The notes under the pieces: model-generated | Databases searched by the model: none | Seen by the model: only the letters and a program-made list of their open reading frames with translations | What the model was told of the DNA's origin: nothing | Assembly (NCBI GenBank): GCA_001783695.1 | Contig: MFNE01000010.1 | Span: forward strand, 164,599-199,943 | DNA length: 35,345 nucleotides | Origin: Candidatus Lambdaproteobacteria bacterium RIFOXYD2_FULL_50_16 | GTDB taxonomy: Bacteria > SAR324 > XYD2-FULL-50-16 | Direction of reading: 5' to 3' | In this document: piece after piece, positions 8,029 through 17,875 of the stretch | Layout: each line of letters begins with the position of its first letter | Numbering within the stretch: the stretch's first letter is position 1 | Translations under genes and position numbers: made by a program

Positions 8029-9866
8029 ACCGGTTTGAGCAAAGGACCGCTCGGATCAGGGTTTGTAGGCAAGGGATCAATCTCGGTGAAGTAATATTCG
8101 AAAATTTGTTTCATTAATACCGCTGCATTTCTACCAGCCTTTCCGTTTTCAATCAAGAGTACCGCCGATATTTTAGGATTATCGAAGGGAGCAAAGCCCA
8201 CAAACCAGGCATGGTGAAAAAAGCGTTTGTCTAATGCGCCCCCTTCGGCATGAAGGCGAGCGGTGGTTTTGTGGCTTACTACTTGTGTGGTACCGGTTTT
8301 ACCACCAGATTGATACAAAAGACTCCTTGAAGCTTGGCCAGTGCCAGAGCGCCCATGTACGTTTTTAAACATCGCGTGACGCAGGATTTTGATCGTGTTT
8401 TCCGAGATATTAACCCGATTGCGGTTGGGCGCAATATCTTTGGAGAGATGAGGTTGCACCAGATAGCCACCGTTGGCGATGACATTGATATAAGTTAATA
8501 GCTGCATTGGGGTGGTGGTGACGTATCCCTGGCCAATGGAAACCGGCAGCGTTTCCCCGCCAAACCACTGCTCTTTGAAACGCGCTTGTTTCCAGGCCCT
8601 AGAGGGAATGGTGCCCACCTTTTCATGGGGTAGATCAATGCCTGTTGGCTTGCCTAGCCCAAAACGGCTTACATATTCATTGATCCGGTCCACCCCTAAT
8701 TCGATGCCGACCTTGTAAAAAAAGATGTTACAACTATTTTCAATCGCTCCGGTGACATTGAGTCGGCCATGGCCCGAACGGTTCCAGCAATGGACCTTGA
8801 GTCGCCCTAATTTATATTCGCCTTCGCAAACATGTTCGGTGTGTTGATCGATCACTCCGGCTTCTAGTCCAGCTGCGGCCACTGCCATTTTAAAGGTCGA
8901 GCCAGGTGAGTAGAGCCCTTGGATACATTTGTTGTGCAGCACATGGTCTTCATCGTTGATCAGTTGGCTCCACTGTTCTTCAGAAAGCCCTTGGGAAAAT
9001 AGGTTGGGGTCATAAGCAGGCAGACTAAGCATAGCTTTGACGGCCCCATTATCTGGGTTCATGACAATCGCCGAACCTAGGTTTTCTCCCATGATCTGTT
9101 CGATTTTCTGTTGCAAGCGAGAATCGATATTTAAGGAAAGGTCGTTGCCCGGTTTGGGGTCGATTGATTCCATCCGCTGAATCACTCGGCCCGACGAATC
9201 TACCTCGACCTGTTCGCCACCATCGAGCCCCACCAACTGATCGTTGTAAATGCGCTCCACCCCATCTTGCCCGATAACCCTAGCAGACATTAACTTGGTA
9301 TCGGGTAGTTCTTTAAGCTGCTTTTTGTTGATCTGGTTCATATACCCAATAACATGGGCAGCGGTTTGCAAGAGTGGGAAATAGCGCCTAGGGCTGGCCT
9401 CGATTTCGATCCCTACAAACTCCTCGTTATAGGCTGAAACCAAAGCCATTTGATACCAAGTCAGATCCTTATAAATCAAGATTGGCTGGTATTTGGCGGC
9501 TTTGTTTTTGGATTTTAAGGCCCGCTCCATTAGGTCGATTGGGATGTTTAGCGTGCCCGAGAGTTTTTGTAAGACTGCCTTAATATCGTTGGCGTCCTCA
9601 GGGATCAACATCAGGTTAAAACTCGGGATGTTGGTCGCTAAGATAACCCCTTCGTTGTCGTAAATCACCCCGCGAGGCGCAGCAGAGGATTTGAGGCGAA
9701 TCCGGTTACCCTTGGCCAACTCCTTATATTTATCCCCTTGTTTGACCTGCAAATCCCAAAGCCGCCACAAAATGCCCCCAAAAGGCACCGCCAGCCCTGC
9801 CTTGATCAGAATGTCTCGCCGCTTAAAAAGCTGAAGCTCATCAAGCGATAACGGATCTTCTTTCAA
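8025..9866 (-). CDS. mrdA: Penicillin-binding protein 2 (peptidoglycan transpeptidase)
   Basis: With a TTG start at 9866 the product is 613 residues, normal for PBP2. One membrane anchor near residues 20-36 is followed by the PBP dimerisation domain (LRLKSSAAPRGVIYD region) and the transpeptidase domain: S323-T-F-K326 active site, SCN at 378-380 and KTG at 523-525. All catalytic motifs are intact. It cross-links peptidoglycan during lateral wall elongation. The open frame extends 61 codons further upstream, but that part lies within mreD and adds an unnatural N-terminus. The TTG overlaps the mreD stop as TTGA and sits after AAGGAAG, so I prefer it. No rodA (mrdB) follows, although that is the usual partner. 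Confidence 0.95.
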   Translation of the reverse strand: MKEDPLSLDELQLFKRRDILIKAGLAVPFGGILWRLWDLQVKQGDKYKELAKGNRIRLKSSAAPRGVIYDNEGVILATNIPSFNLMLIPEDANDIKAVLQKLSGTLNIPIDLMERALKSKNKAAKYQPILIYKDLTWYQMALVSAYNEEFVGIEIEASPRRYFPLLQTAAHVIGYMNQINKKQLKELPDTKLMSARVIGQDGVERIYNDQLVGLDGGEQVEVDSSGRVIQRMESIDPKPGNDLSLNIDSRLQQKIEQIMGENLGSAIVMNPDNGAVKAMLSLPAYDPNLFSQGLSEEQWSQLINDEDHVLHNKCIQGLYSPGSTFKMAVAAAGLEAGVIDQHTEHVCEGEYKLGRLKVHCWNRSGHGRLNVTGAIENSCNIFFYKVGIELGVDRINEYVSRFGLGKPTGIDLPHEKVGTIPSRAWKQARFKEQWFGGETLPVSIGQGYVTTTPMQLLTYINVIANGGYLVQPHLSKDIAPNRNRVNISENTIKILRHAMFKNVHGRSGTGQASRSLLYQSGGKTGTTQVVSHKTTARLHAEGGALDKRFFHHAWFVGFAPFDNPKISAVLLIENGKAGRNAAVLMKQIFEYYFTEIDPLPTNPDPSGPLLKPV

Positions 9867-10375
9867 AACTTCCTTTGGGACAGGTTGATATTGAGCCGTT
9901 CTTCCATAAAAAGTAGGGCCAGGTAGTAGGGCCAAATCAAGGCCGCCGTGGGCAAAATATCCGCCCAGATCAGGTTTCTTACCCAAACCAAAGAGGCTCG
10001 ATCCTCGCCAAACAATAAAAAGAGTAAAAGATAGACCAGTCCATGGCAAGCCATCGCAAATGTCCCCGCCAATACAGGCAAGGTTACCACTACTTCTTGA
10101 AATATTTTAACCGCATACCACCGCGCCGGGAAGGACAATAAAAAAAACACCAGCCCATAGGTGCCAAAAGGGATCGAAGAAAAGCTGTCTGCCAGGATGC
10201 CAAAAAAGGCGGCCAAAAAATGCACCTCTGGTCCACGCCAATGCAGAATAAAGATCAAGGCACACAAGCAAAACAAATTAGGGCTGAACCAGCTTAAATG
10301 CCCAAGTAAAAAGGCTTCGGCCCAAAGAGAAACAAACAATAATAAAAGGGGGGGGTAAACAAAGCGAAGCATCAT
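9863..10375 (-). CDS. mreD: Rod shape-determining membrane protein MreD
   Basis: This 170-residue protein has about five hydrophobic segments and the family's characteristic features: an N-terminal LRFVYPPLLLLFV segment, then an 'FxPNLFCLCALIFILHW' helix and FGILADSFSSIPFGTYGL. MreD is the polytopic inner-membrane component linking MreC and the elongation enzymes. It starts at ATG 10375, overlapping the mreC stop by four bases (ATGA), and ends overlapping the TTG start of mrdA. Position between mreC and mrdA confirms the assignment, since MreD sequences diverge strongly. Confidence 0.92.
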   Translation of the reverse strand: MMLRFVYPPLLLLFVSLWAEAFLLGHLSWFSPNLFCLCALIFILHWRGPEVHFLAAFFGILADSFSSIPFGTYGLVFFLLSFPARWYAVKIFQEVVVTLPVLAGTFAMACHGLVYLLLFLLFGEDRASLVWVRNLIWADILPTAALIWPYYLALLFMEERLNINLSQRKF

Positions 10376-11220
10376 TCGGAAAACAGGGGCTGGTGGATAT
10401 TCGAACGGACGTAGAGGATTACAATAACCTCTTCGAGTCGATTTAAATCAACAGCAGGGGTCAGGTTAGCGTTTTGAAACAGGCCAAATTCCTTTTTTTC
10501 AATCGACGATACGCGCCCTACGGCCAAACCTTTTGGCATAATCCCGGCCAACCCAGAGGTGATTACCAAATCACCTTTTTCTAAATCGGTGCGCCTAGGG
10601 AAGTGGACTATGTTGAGGCTGCCCTCTAGGTTCCCTTGGATCATAGCCTTAGCCCGGTTGCGCTGAACTAAAACGGGGAACTGGCTGTTCGGATCCGTGA
10701 TTAGCTGCACCACCGAGCCGTAAGGAGTCACCGACTGGATCTTGCCCACCACCCCTTCAGGGGTGACCACCGCAAAATTGCGTTTAATCCCGTCTTTAGA
10801 GCCCTTGTTTAAAACCAAAAGTTTGGAAAACCCGCGTTTAACCTCGCCGACAACCTCGGCAAACACCTTTTTATCTTGGTTGATCTGTTCAAATTCTAAG
10901 AGGCGGCGTTGGCGATTAAAAGCGGTCCTAATCTCTTGGCCCCGCGCCACTTCCTCTTTGAGGATTTTAATTTCTTCTAACAGTTGCTGGTTTTGCTCTT
11001 GCACATGGATCAGCGCAATATAACCATTCCAAAGACCGGATACACCTCGGGTAGTGGTCTCAGAGACCAACAAAAAGGGATGGGTAAGGGTTTGGATTAG
11101 GCCAGAAAACCAGTTTTCAGCCCGTTTAGCCTCGATCTGACCGACTAGGGTTAAAAAGAAATAGAGCAGCACCACCCCGATGGAGATCCGAAAGCGGTAC
11201 CGCTTTAAAAAAGCCAGCAT
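10372..11220 (-). CDS. mreC: Rod shape-determining protein MreC
   Basis: This 282-residue protein begins with a basic stretch and one membrane helix (about 9-27). A coiled coil follows (about 72-115, 'QEQNQQLLEEIKILKEEVA'), then the beta-rich periplasmic domain with VVGEVKRGFSKLLVLNKGSKDGIKRN and GVVGKIQSV. MreC bridges cytoplasmic MreB and periplasmic PBP2 in the elongasome. It starts at ATG 11220, eight bases after the mreB stop, and overlaps mreD by four bases. Length and domain order are normal. Confidence 0.95.
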   Translation of the reverse strand: MLAFLKRYRFRISIGVVLLYFFLTLVGQIEAKRAENWFSGLIQTLTHPFLLVSETTTRGVSGLWNGYIALIHVQEQNQQLLEEIKILKEEVARGQEIRTAFNRQRRLLEFEQINQDKKVFAEVVGEVKRGFSKLLVLNKGSKDGIKRNFAVVTPEGVVGKIQSVTPYGSVVQLITDPNSQFPVLVQRNRAKAMIQGNLEGSLNIVHFPRRTDLEKGDLVITSGLAGIMPKGLAVGRVSSIEKKEFGLFQNANLTPAVDLNRLEEVIVILYVRSNIHQPLFSE

Positions 11221-11228
11221 CGAGCCCC

Positions 11229-12356
<1,128 letters not shown>

Positions 12357-12430
12357 TTAAAAAAGAATACTTCCCTATGCCCAGCCTAGGAGCCAAAATA
12401 CAAGTATTACCTTTTTTTACCAAAAACTGC

Positions 12431-12461
12431 TTGCCTGAAATCCCGCTTATTGGTTTATAAT
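12431..12461 (+). promoter_or_regulatory. Candidate promoter for the SNF2 gene
   Basis: A perfect -10 TATAAT at 12456-12461 is preceded by TTGCCT at 12431-12436. The 19-base spacer is long, so the -35 is uncertain. Confidence 0.4.
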
Positions 12462-12462
12462 G

Positions 12463-12483
12463 TCCAATCCAAGTCAGATTGGA
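12463..12483 (+). repeat. Hairpin at the predicted transcription start of the SNF2 gene
   Basis: TCCAATC (12463-12469) and GATTGGA (12477-12483) form a perfect 7-bp stem with a 7-base loop right after the -10 box. It could be an operator or a 5'-end mRNA stabilising hairpin. Confidence 0.35.
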
Positions 12484-12512
12484 ATGACTAAAAACCGTTT
12501 AGATGTACTACC

Positions 12513-15500
12513 TTGAATCGATTTCCTTCGAGCCATCCGATTGTAATTGCCCTTAAACGGGCCAAAAGTCTCTCAAAGGATTTGCGCCGGGAGTTCCTTA
12601 ACTTTCTGCAAGAGTTCGAAGACTGGGAAGGGCAGGCCCTTTACCTACTAGAAGACAAGGGCAATAGCATTGAGCAGATCATCGCCGACCTCTTTAATGT
12701 GGCGATCAAAGACCAGCCCGACTGGAAAAGACCTACTAAACAATTCAGCTTCGAAGAAGACGAATCGGTCATTCCTCCCCCAGAAAAGATTGGCAAGGAA
12801 GGTCTTAAGCTTGTCGGGTTGATCGACTATCCTCAGTTTGGGTTTAAAGACTGGAAGCAAGAACACGGCTTCGACACGGTCCCGGTTGAGGTCGGCGACA
12901 TTCACACCATTATTCGCTTCCGCCAAGTCTATACCCCAGACCGAGAAGAGAAGTTTGAGTGGTCCTTTAACCGCTCGCGTTATGGCATCAGAGGTTGGGG
13001 GAACGAAAAAGCAATCAAGTCGATTATGAAGTCGTTACTTGATAACAACAACAATCCCGGATGGGTGGTTAAAACCTTTTTAGATGAAAACAAACTTTTA
13101 ACCGATTCAGAACATAAGCTTAGAGCAGACCCCGAGATCCCTAACCCCTTGGTGCTTTCCAGCCGCGATACCCACTGCCTGCTATTTTTGCTTTTAGGCC
13201 ATCCCTTTTTGTATTACGGGGATTCGCTCCAGCCGATTCGCAACTCATATAAAAAGGTGGAGTACGACCTCAATTGTTACTCTTTGCCCAACCACCACAT
13301 CTTGGCCGGGGCCTTTCACCATGTTGAGGAAGACGGCACCCGGGTGCCTATTATTACAGACGATTTCGCCGATGAAGGGATCATGCTTTATGGTCTGCCG
13401 AAGTCGATTTTATACAACAACCGTTACTACGAAATCCTTCCCACCCCAATCCCCGCCCAAATGATCCGCGACTCGTTTCGCGGGATTTTGGTGCCTAATG
13501 ACGAGTGGGAGGAGTTTGTTGAACTTTGGCGCTTGTGGTTCCCCGAAAAAATGGTGACCCCTTGCGACCCCAACGTCAGCGACACCCCCAACTTTGTGGC
13601 CAGAAGGGTCAAAGACTGGAAATACTGGCTCGCCGAGCCCGAGACCCGTAAAAAATTATACGAAAAAGAAGAAGACGTAACCGTCGTCCGGCTGCACGAG
13701 GAAACCCGGCACTTCAACACCAACAAAATGGCCTTAACCATCGAAAATTTCGATGGGGAAACTAACAAGCTGATCAACCCCGCCATGACACCAAAGGCGG
13801 CCAAGTTGATCCAAGTTTTAAAGGCGATTTACCAAACCAAGCAAATTGACGGCTTTTACATGGTCGAGCGCCATGGGGCCAGTCAGCTTTTGATCTTGGC
13901 CGAGGAATACCCCTACGCCCGCTCCTACACAGGCGAACATATCCTTTCGGCCCAGACCCGCGACTTCCGGGTGACGGTCACTAGAAATCCAGAAAACGAA
14001 AATCAATACCTTCTCAAAGGGGAGATTGGCCGTTTTGAGCAAGGTAAACGCAAACGCAAGTTTGTCCCTATGGTCAAGTCGGACGGGCCCCTACCCAAAG
14101 CTATAGGCACCGTGCCTGCTTACCTGTTAGAAGATGGGCAAATGGTGCGGATTGGCTCCATGCTTTCAGGGCGTTTGATTAACGACACCATGTCGGGTGT
14201 AGTGGTCGAGGAGTCGGAAATTTCCGACTTTTACGCCGCCGCTCTGCCCTATCTAAAACAACGCTCTATCGAGATCCACGACCCTCAAGGGGTGCTGCGG
14301 GTATCGGCGCTGTTTAACTACCACTTGCTGGGCAAGATGACCATCTGGGAGGTGGGTGGAGTCTTGATGGGCCGCCTAGAAACGGTGATGTTAACCGGGA
14401 TTGGCGAACTCGCTTACCCTTTCACGCTAAACGCGGACGAGTTCGAGCAGGTCTTGGACAAAAAGTCCTACAAAATCCCCAAAGACTTTTCTCAAGAACT
14501 CAAACTTCGAGACGAACTCTACTCAACCGGCTGGGTGGACGAGGGAAGTTCAGAATACAGCATGCGCGAAGACATGGCCCTTGGCTTTGTTTTAGAAACC
14601 CTTCCTGTAAAAGACCCAGACCGGATGGTCCAATATCTGGGCGGGACCAAGCTCAAACGCTGGAAAACTAAAAAACTGATTCCCGAAATCTCTACCAGTA
14701 TAAAATCGGGTGTGGATTGGTTTGATGTTGACGTGACCATGACCATCGACGGTCAACTCTTTGACTTAAAAAAGTTAGTGGCCATGTGGAAGTCTGGCGA
14801 GGAAGCGGTAGAGCTTAAAGCGGGCGAGGGGATTGCGGTGATCGATTCCGCTTGGATCGAAAAATATGCCCCCATTCTGAATCGCTTGATCCAAACCACA
14901 AAAAAACGCGGCCAAGCCAAAGCGGACCAAAAACTCGATCAATATATCGAGGAGGAAATGGGGCGTATTGGCGTGCCCTTGCAGGTGGACAAGCACCAAG
15001 TCGGGCTCCTCGCCGAACTCGAATCCATCGCCCAAACCAGGGAGCACGACGAGGAATGGGAGCAGATTCAGCAGAAACTTTCAGGCTTTAAAGGCATCCG
15101 CAACCAACGCATCCCCAAAGAGGTACAGGCGACCTTACGCGACTACCAAAAAGAAGGGGTCAATTGGCTCTGTTTCCTCTATGAATATGGTTTTGGTGGC
15201 ATCTTGGCCGACGACATGGGTTTAGGTAAAACCTTGCAAACCTTGGCCTTTTTGGCGGTTATCAAGAAGCGTAATAAAACCAAAAAACCAAACCTCGTTA
15301 TTGCCCCGACTTCTGTGGTTACCAACTGGCTCGCAGAGGTCCGCAAATTTGTGCCCCATTTCAAGGCGGTACTGCTTCACGGTCAGAAGCGCAAAGCCCT
15401 TTACGAAGAAGCCGAAACCGCCGACTTGGTGGTCACGACCTACGGACTTTTGCAGCGGGATTTGGATTGGTTGATGGAGATGGAGTTTGAGGTAATCATT

Positions 15501-16535
15501 TTGGACGAGGCGCAAAATATCAAAAACGCTAGGAGCAAAACCAGTCAGTCGGTGATGAAACTCCATGCCGAGCGCCGCCTGACCCTGACCGGTACGCCTA
15601 TCGAAAACAGCGTCATGGAGCTTTGGAGTCAATTTAACTTCCTCATGCCCGGCTTCTTTGGACCACTTAAGGAATTCGAGCGCGATTTTGTAAAACCAAA
15701 AAAGAAAGACGGCCAAAAGAAAAAACGCACCGACCATGGCCTGTTACGCCGCCAAACCAAGCCTTTTATTTTGCGCCGCTTAAAGCAAAACGTGGCCAAA
15801 GAGTTACCACCCAAAACGCAGCAAACCCTCTATTCCGAGATGGAAGAGGAGCAAAAGAAGCTTTACATGTCGGTTATGGAGATTGTCCGCCAACAGGTCA
15901 AAGAAAAGATTTCGGCTGGTGGGGTCAAGGGGGCGCGGATTGCCATTTTTGATGCGTTACTGAAATTGCGCCAAATCTGCTGTGACCCAAGGCTAAGCCC
16001 CCTAGCCGGGCCCACTCCGCCGCCTTCGGCAAAATATAAGCTGTTTATGGAAACCTTGACGGAAATTGTTGGCGAAGGCCATCGTGTCTTGGTGTTTAGC
16101 CAGTTTGTAAAAATGCTCAAGCTAATGCACGAAGATTTAAGGGCCGAGGGGATTCCCTTTTTACAGCTCGACGGCACCACCAAAAACCGCGAAGAATTGG
16201 TTAACAAATTCCAGCAGTCTGACGAATACCCCGTATTTTTGATCAGCCTCAAGGCGGGCGGCACCGGGATTAACCTTACTGCGGCAGACTATGTAATCCA
16301 CTATGACCCCTGGTGGAACCCGGCCGCAGAAGCCCAGGCGACAGACCGGGCTTACCGGATTGGCCAGAAAAACCATTTGTTTGTTTATAAGTTGATCACC
16401 CGTAATTCGATCGAAGAGAAGATTTTGGACCTTCAAGAAAAGAAACAGGCCTTAGCTGACAATATTGTGGGTAATTCCGAGGCCCTCGAAGACATGCTAA
16501 ATCTGGACGACCTTAACGACCTTTTTGCCATTTAA
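12513..16535 (+). CDS. SNF2-family DNA-dependent ATPase/helicase with long N-terminal region
   Basis: The 1340-residue product ends in a complete SNF2 motor at about 860-1335: motif I DDMGLGKT with Lys906, motif II DEAQ at 998-1001, motif III TGTP at 1026-1029, the VLVFSQF strand near 1190 and motif VI DRAYRIGQ with Arg1282. The first ~860 residues are not recognised; I see no SWIM-type CxCx(n)CxH zinc site. SNF2 ATPases translocate on duplex DNA and remodel protein-DNA complexes; the bacterial relative RapA recycles RNA polymerase. The only start compatible with the upstream stop at 12489 is TTG at 12513, with no clear Shine-Dalgarno. greA follows after 11 bases, consistent with a transcription-linked role, but that is inference. 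Confidence 0.88.
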   Translation: MNRFPSSHPIVIALKRAKSLSKDLRREFLNFLQEFEDWEGQALYLLEDKGNSIEQIIADLFNVAIKDQPDWKRPTKQFSFEEDESVIPPPEKIGKEGLKLVGLIDYPQFGFKDWKQEHGFDTVPVEVGDIHTIIRFRQVYTPDREEKFEWSFNRSRYGIRGWGNEKAIKSIMKSLLDNNNNPGWVVKTFLDENKLLTDSEHKLRADPEIPNPLVLSSRDTHCLLFLLLGHPFLYYGDSLQPIRNSYKKVEYDLNCYSLPNHHILAGAFHHVEEDGTRVPIITDDFADEGIMLYGLPKSILYNNRYYEILPTPIPAQMIRDSFRGILVPNDEWEEFVELWRLWFPEKMVTPCDPNVSDTPNFVARRVKDWKYWLAEPETRKKLYEKEEDVTVVRLHEETRHFNTNKMALTIENFDGETNKLINPAMTPKAAKLIQVLKAIYQTKQIDGFYMVERHGASQLLILAEEYPYARSYTGEHILSAQTRDFRVTVTRNPENENQYLLKGEIGRFEQGKRKRKFVPMVKSDGPLPKAIGTVPAYLLEDGQMVRIGSMLSGRLINDTMSGVVVEESEISDFYAAALPYLKQRSIEIHDPQGVLRVSALFNYHLLGKMTIWEVGGVLMGRLETVMLTGIGELAYPFTLNADEFEQVLDKKSYKIPKDFSQELKLRDELYSTGWVDEGSSEYSMREDMALGFVLETLPVKDPDRMVQYLGGTKLKRWKTKKLIPEISTSIKSGVDWFDVDVTMTIDGQLFDLKKLVAMWKSGEEAVELKAGEGIAVIDSAWIEKYAPILNRLIQTTKKRGQAKADQKLDQYIEEEMGRIGVPLQVDKHQVGLLAELESIAQTREHDEEWEQIQQKLSGFKGIRNQRIPKEVQATLRDYQKEGVNWLCFLYEYGFGGILADDMGLGKTLQTLAFLAVIKKRNKTKKPNLVIAPTSVVTNWLAEVRKFVPHFKAVLLHGQKRKALYEEAETADLVVTTYGLLQRDLDWLMEMEFEVIILDEAQNIKNARSKTSQSVMKLHAERRLTLTGTPIENSVMELWSQFNFLMPGFFGPLKEFERDFVKPKKKDGQKKKRTDHGLLRRQTKPFILRRLKQNVAKELPPKTQQTLYSEMEEEQKKLYMSVMEIVRQQVKEKISAGGVKGARIAIFDALLKLRQICCDPRLSPLAGPTPPPSAKYKLFMETLTEIVGEGHRVLVFSQFVKMLKLMHEDLRAEGIPFLQLDGTTKNREELVNKFQQSDEYPVFLISLKAGGTGINLTAADYVIHYDPWWNPAAEAQATDRAYRIGQKNHLFVYKLITRNSIEEKILDLQEKKQALADNIVGNSEALEDMLNLDDLNDLFAI

Positions 16536-16546
16536 TCAAACGACCC

Positions 16547-17020
16547 ATGCATAAAGACCCTATCACTTTAGCAGGCTATCAGGCGCTGCAAGAGGAGCAT
16601 AAACGGTTAATCCGTTTTGACCGCCCAACCATCATCGAGGCTATCGACACCGCCCGGGCTCACGGCGACTTAAAGGAAAACGCCGAATACCACGCGGCCC
16701 GCGAGAAACAATCCTTTATAGAAGGCCGAATCGAGCGGCTCAATCACCTCCTGGCCAACTGCGAGGTGATCGACATTGCCAAAATGGGTGGCCCCCAAAT
16801 CCGTTTTGGCGCCACCGTCACTTACCGAGATTTAGACACCGAGGACGAAACCACCTGGATTATTGTGGGCGAAGAAGAGGCGGACATTAAACAACGAAAA
16901 ATTTCGGTCAAATCCCCTATCGCTAAAAGTCTTTTAGGCAAAGAGGAGGGTGACGAAGTCACCTTGCGTGTTCCCAAAGGCAACGTCGAGGTGGAGATTC
17001 TGTCGGTGAAATGGGGCTAG
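16547..17020 (+). CDS. greA: Transcript cleavage factor GreA
   Basis: This 157-residue protein has the GreA architecture: an N-terminal coiled coil with the acidic tip region (about 20-75, including HGDLKENAEYHAAREKQ) and a C-terminal FKBP-like domain (about 80-157, with SPIAKSLLGKEEGDEV). GreA enters the RNA polymerase secondary channel and stimulates cleavage of backtracked transcripts. The tip Asp/Glu pair is present. It starts 11 bases after the SNF2 stop, so co-transcription is likely. The gene overlaps the convergent gene at 17017 by four bases. GreB is the alternative, but length and sequence favour GreA. Confidence 0.95.
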   Translation: MHKDPITLAGYQALQEEHKRLIRFDRPTIIEAIDTARAHGDLKENAEYHAAREKQSFIEGRIERLNHLLANCEVIDIAKMGGPQIRFGATVTYRDLDTEDETTWIIVGEEEADIKQRKISVKSPIAKSLLGKEEGDEVTLRVPKGNVEVEILSVKWG

Positions 17021-17847
17021 GGTTTTGGGGCTACCGGCCTTTGTTCAACCAAGCTCCGCAGTTTTCTACTAGGCGTGTTAGACGGGGTTGAGTATTTGGG
17101 GTCGGTAGCAGGAGCCAATTCCTCCACTATCCTGGGCTGCCAGCGTTTGGCAGCTATTTCGCGGGCTTCTTCATAACTCATCCAATCCGCATATTTGGCG
17201 CTTTTTTCTAAAAAGCTTTGGTAGCGGGTCGTCTCGCTTTTGGACATACCTACAACCTCCAAGCCTAAGAGTTGCAGTATAAACCAGGTAAATAGACCAA
17301 CCACAATAATCACTGGCGCAATCGCTTTTAACCAAAGCGGCAGGGCAACCCCCGTTATTGGCTGTGATGGATTCGCCTCTGGGTTCTGAGTAGTCGGGTT
17401 TGCTAAGCTGTACTCATTCTGCAAACGATAATTTGCACGAATTTCGAGCGAGTCGTTTTTTCCATTTGAGACAGATAACTCTTTAGTGAAAAACTCAACC
17501 GCCTCGCGAACTTGGGAAACCGCTTTGGCAGAGTACAAAATGGCTTCCAACGTTAATAAAATGTTTACGGAACCAGGGTGAACTGAAAATTTTGAAACCA
17601 CCACCTTGGCCTCGTCAAACTGAAATAGTCGGTTTACCTTGTGGATTAGCAAATACTCGATGGCAAGTCCGCTCTCGTCTCCAAAGGGGTGTTGATCATA
17701 AAACCGAAATTCAGGTCGGCTCCAGTAACGTACTAAACGATGTTGCAGGTCATAAAAATCGTCCTTATCTGTACCTTCCTGGGCGCTAACTCGGATTTCT
17801 ATTTTCCAGGTTTGCTGCCCAACAATCGCTCTTGGCAAATTTTCCAT
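17017..17847 (-). CDS. Unrecognised single-span membrane protein
   Basis: The 276-residue product has no signal peptide. A soluble N-terminal domain (about 1-130) ends in a helical segment reading SVNILLTLEAILYSAKAVSQVREAVEF-like, followed by a low-complexity Asn/Pro/Gln linker, one membrane helix at about 170-195, and a basic, proline-rich tail. No family is recognised with confidence. The 'GSxxIxLxL...VxxVREAVEFF' pattern before a membrane helix faintly recalls membrane-proximal domains of some signalling effectors, but I would not call it. It follows the gene at 17876-18733 by 28 bases on the same strand, so the two likely form an operon. Its 3' end overlaps greA by four bases. Confidence 0.6.
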   Translation of the reverse strand: MENLPRAIVGQQTWKIEIRVSAQEGTDKDDFYDLQHRLVRYWSRPEFRFYDQHPFGDESGLAIEYLLIHKVNRLFQFDEAKVVVSKFSVHPGSVNILLTLEAILYSAKAVSQVREAVEFFTKELSVSNGKNDSLEIRANYRLQNEYSLANPTTQNPEANPSQPITGVALPLWLKAIAPVIIVVGLFTWFILQLLGLEVVGMSKSETTRYQSFLEKSAKYADWMSYEEAREIAAKRWQPRIVEELAPATDPKYSTPSNTPSRKLRSLVEQRPVAPKP

Positions 17848-17875
17848 TTCAGCCTGTCAATAAATCTTGTTATAC

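Noticed and set aside
15222-15737. 171-residue minus-strand frame within the SNF2 motor
   Set aside because: It lies opposite conserved helicase motifs and has no independent support.
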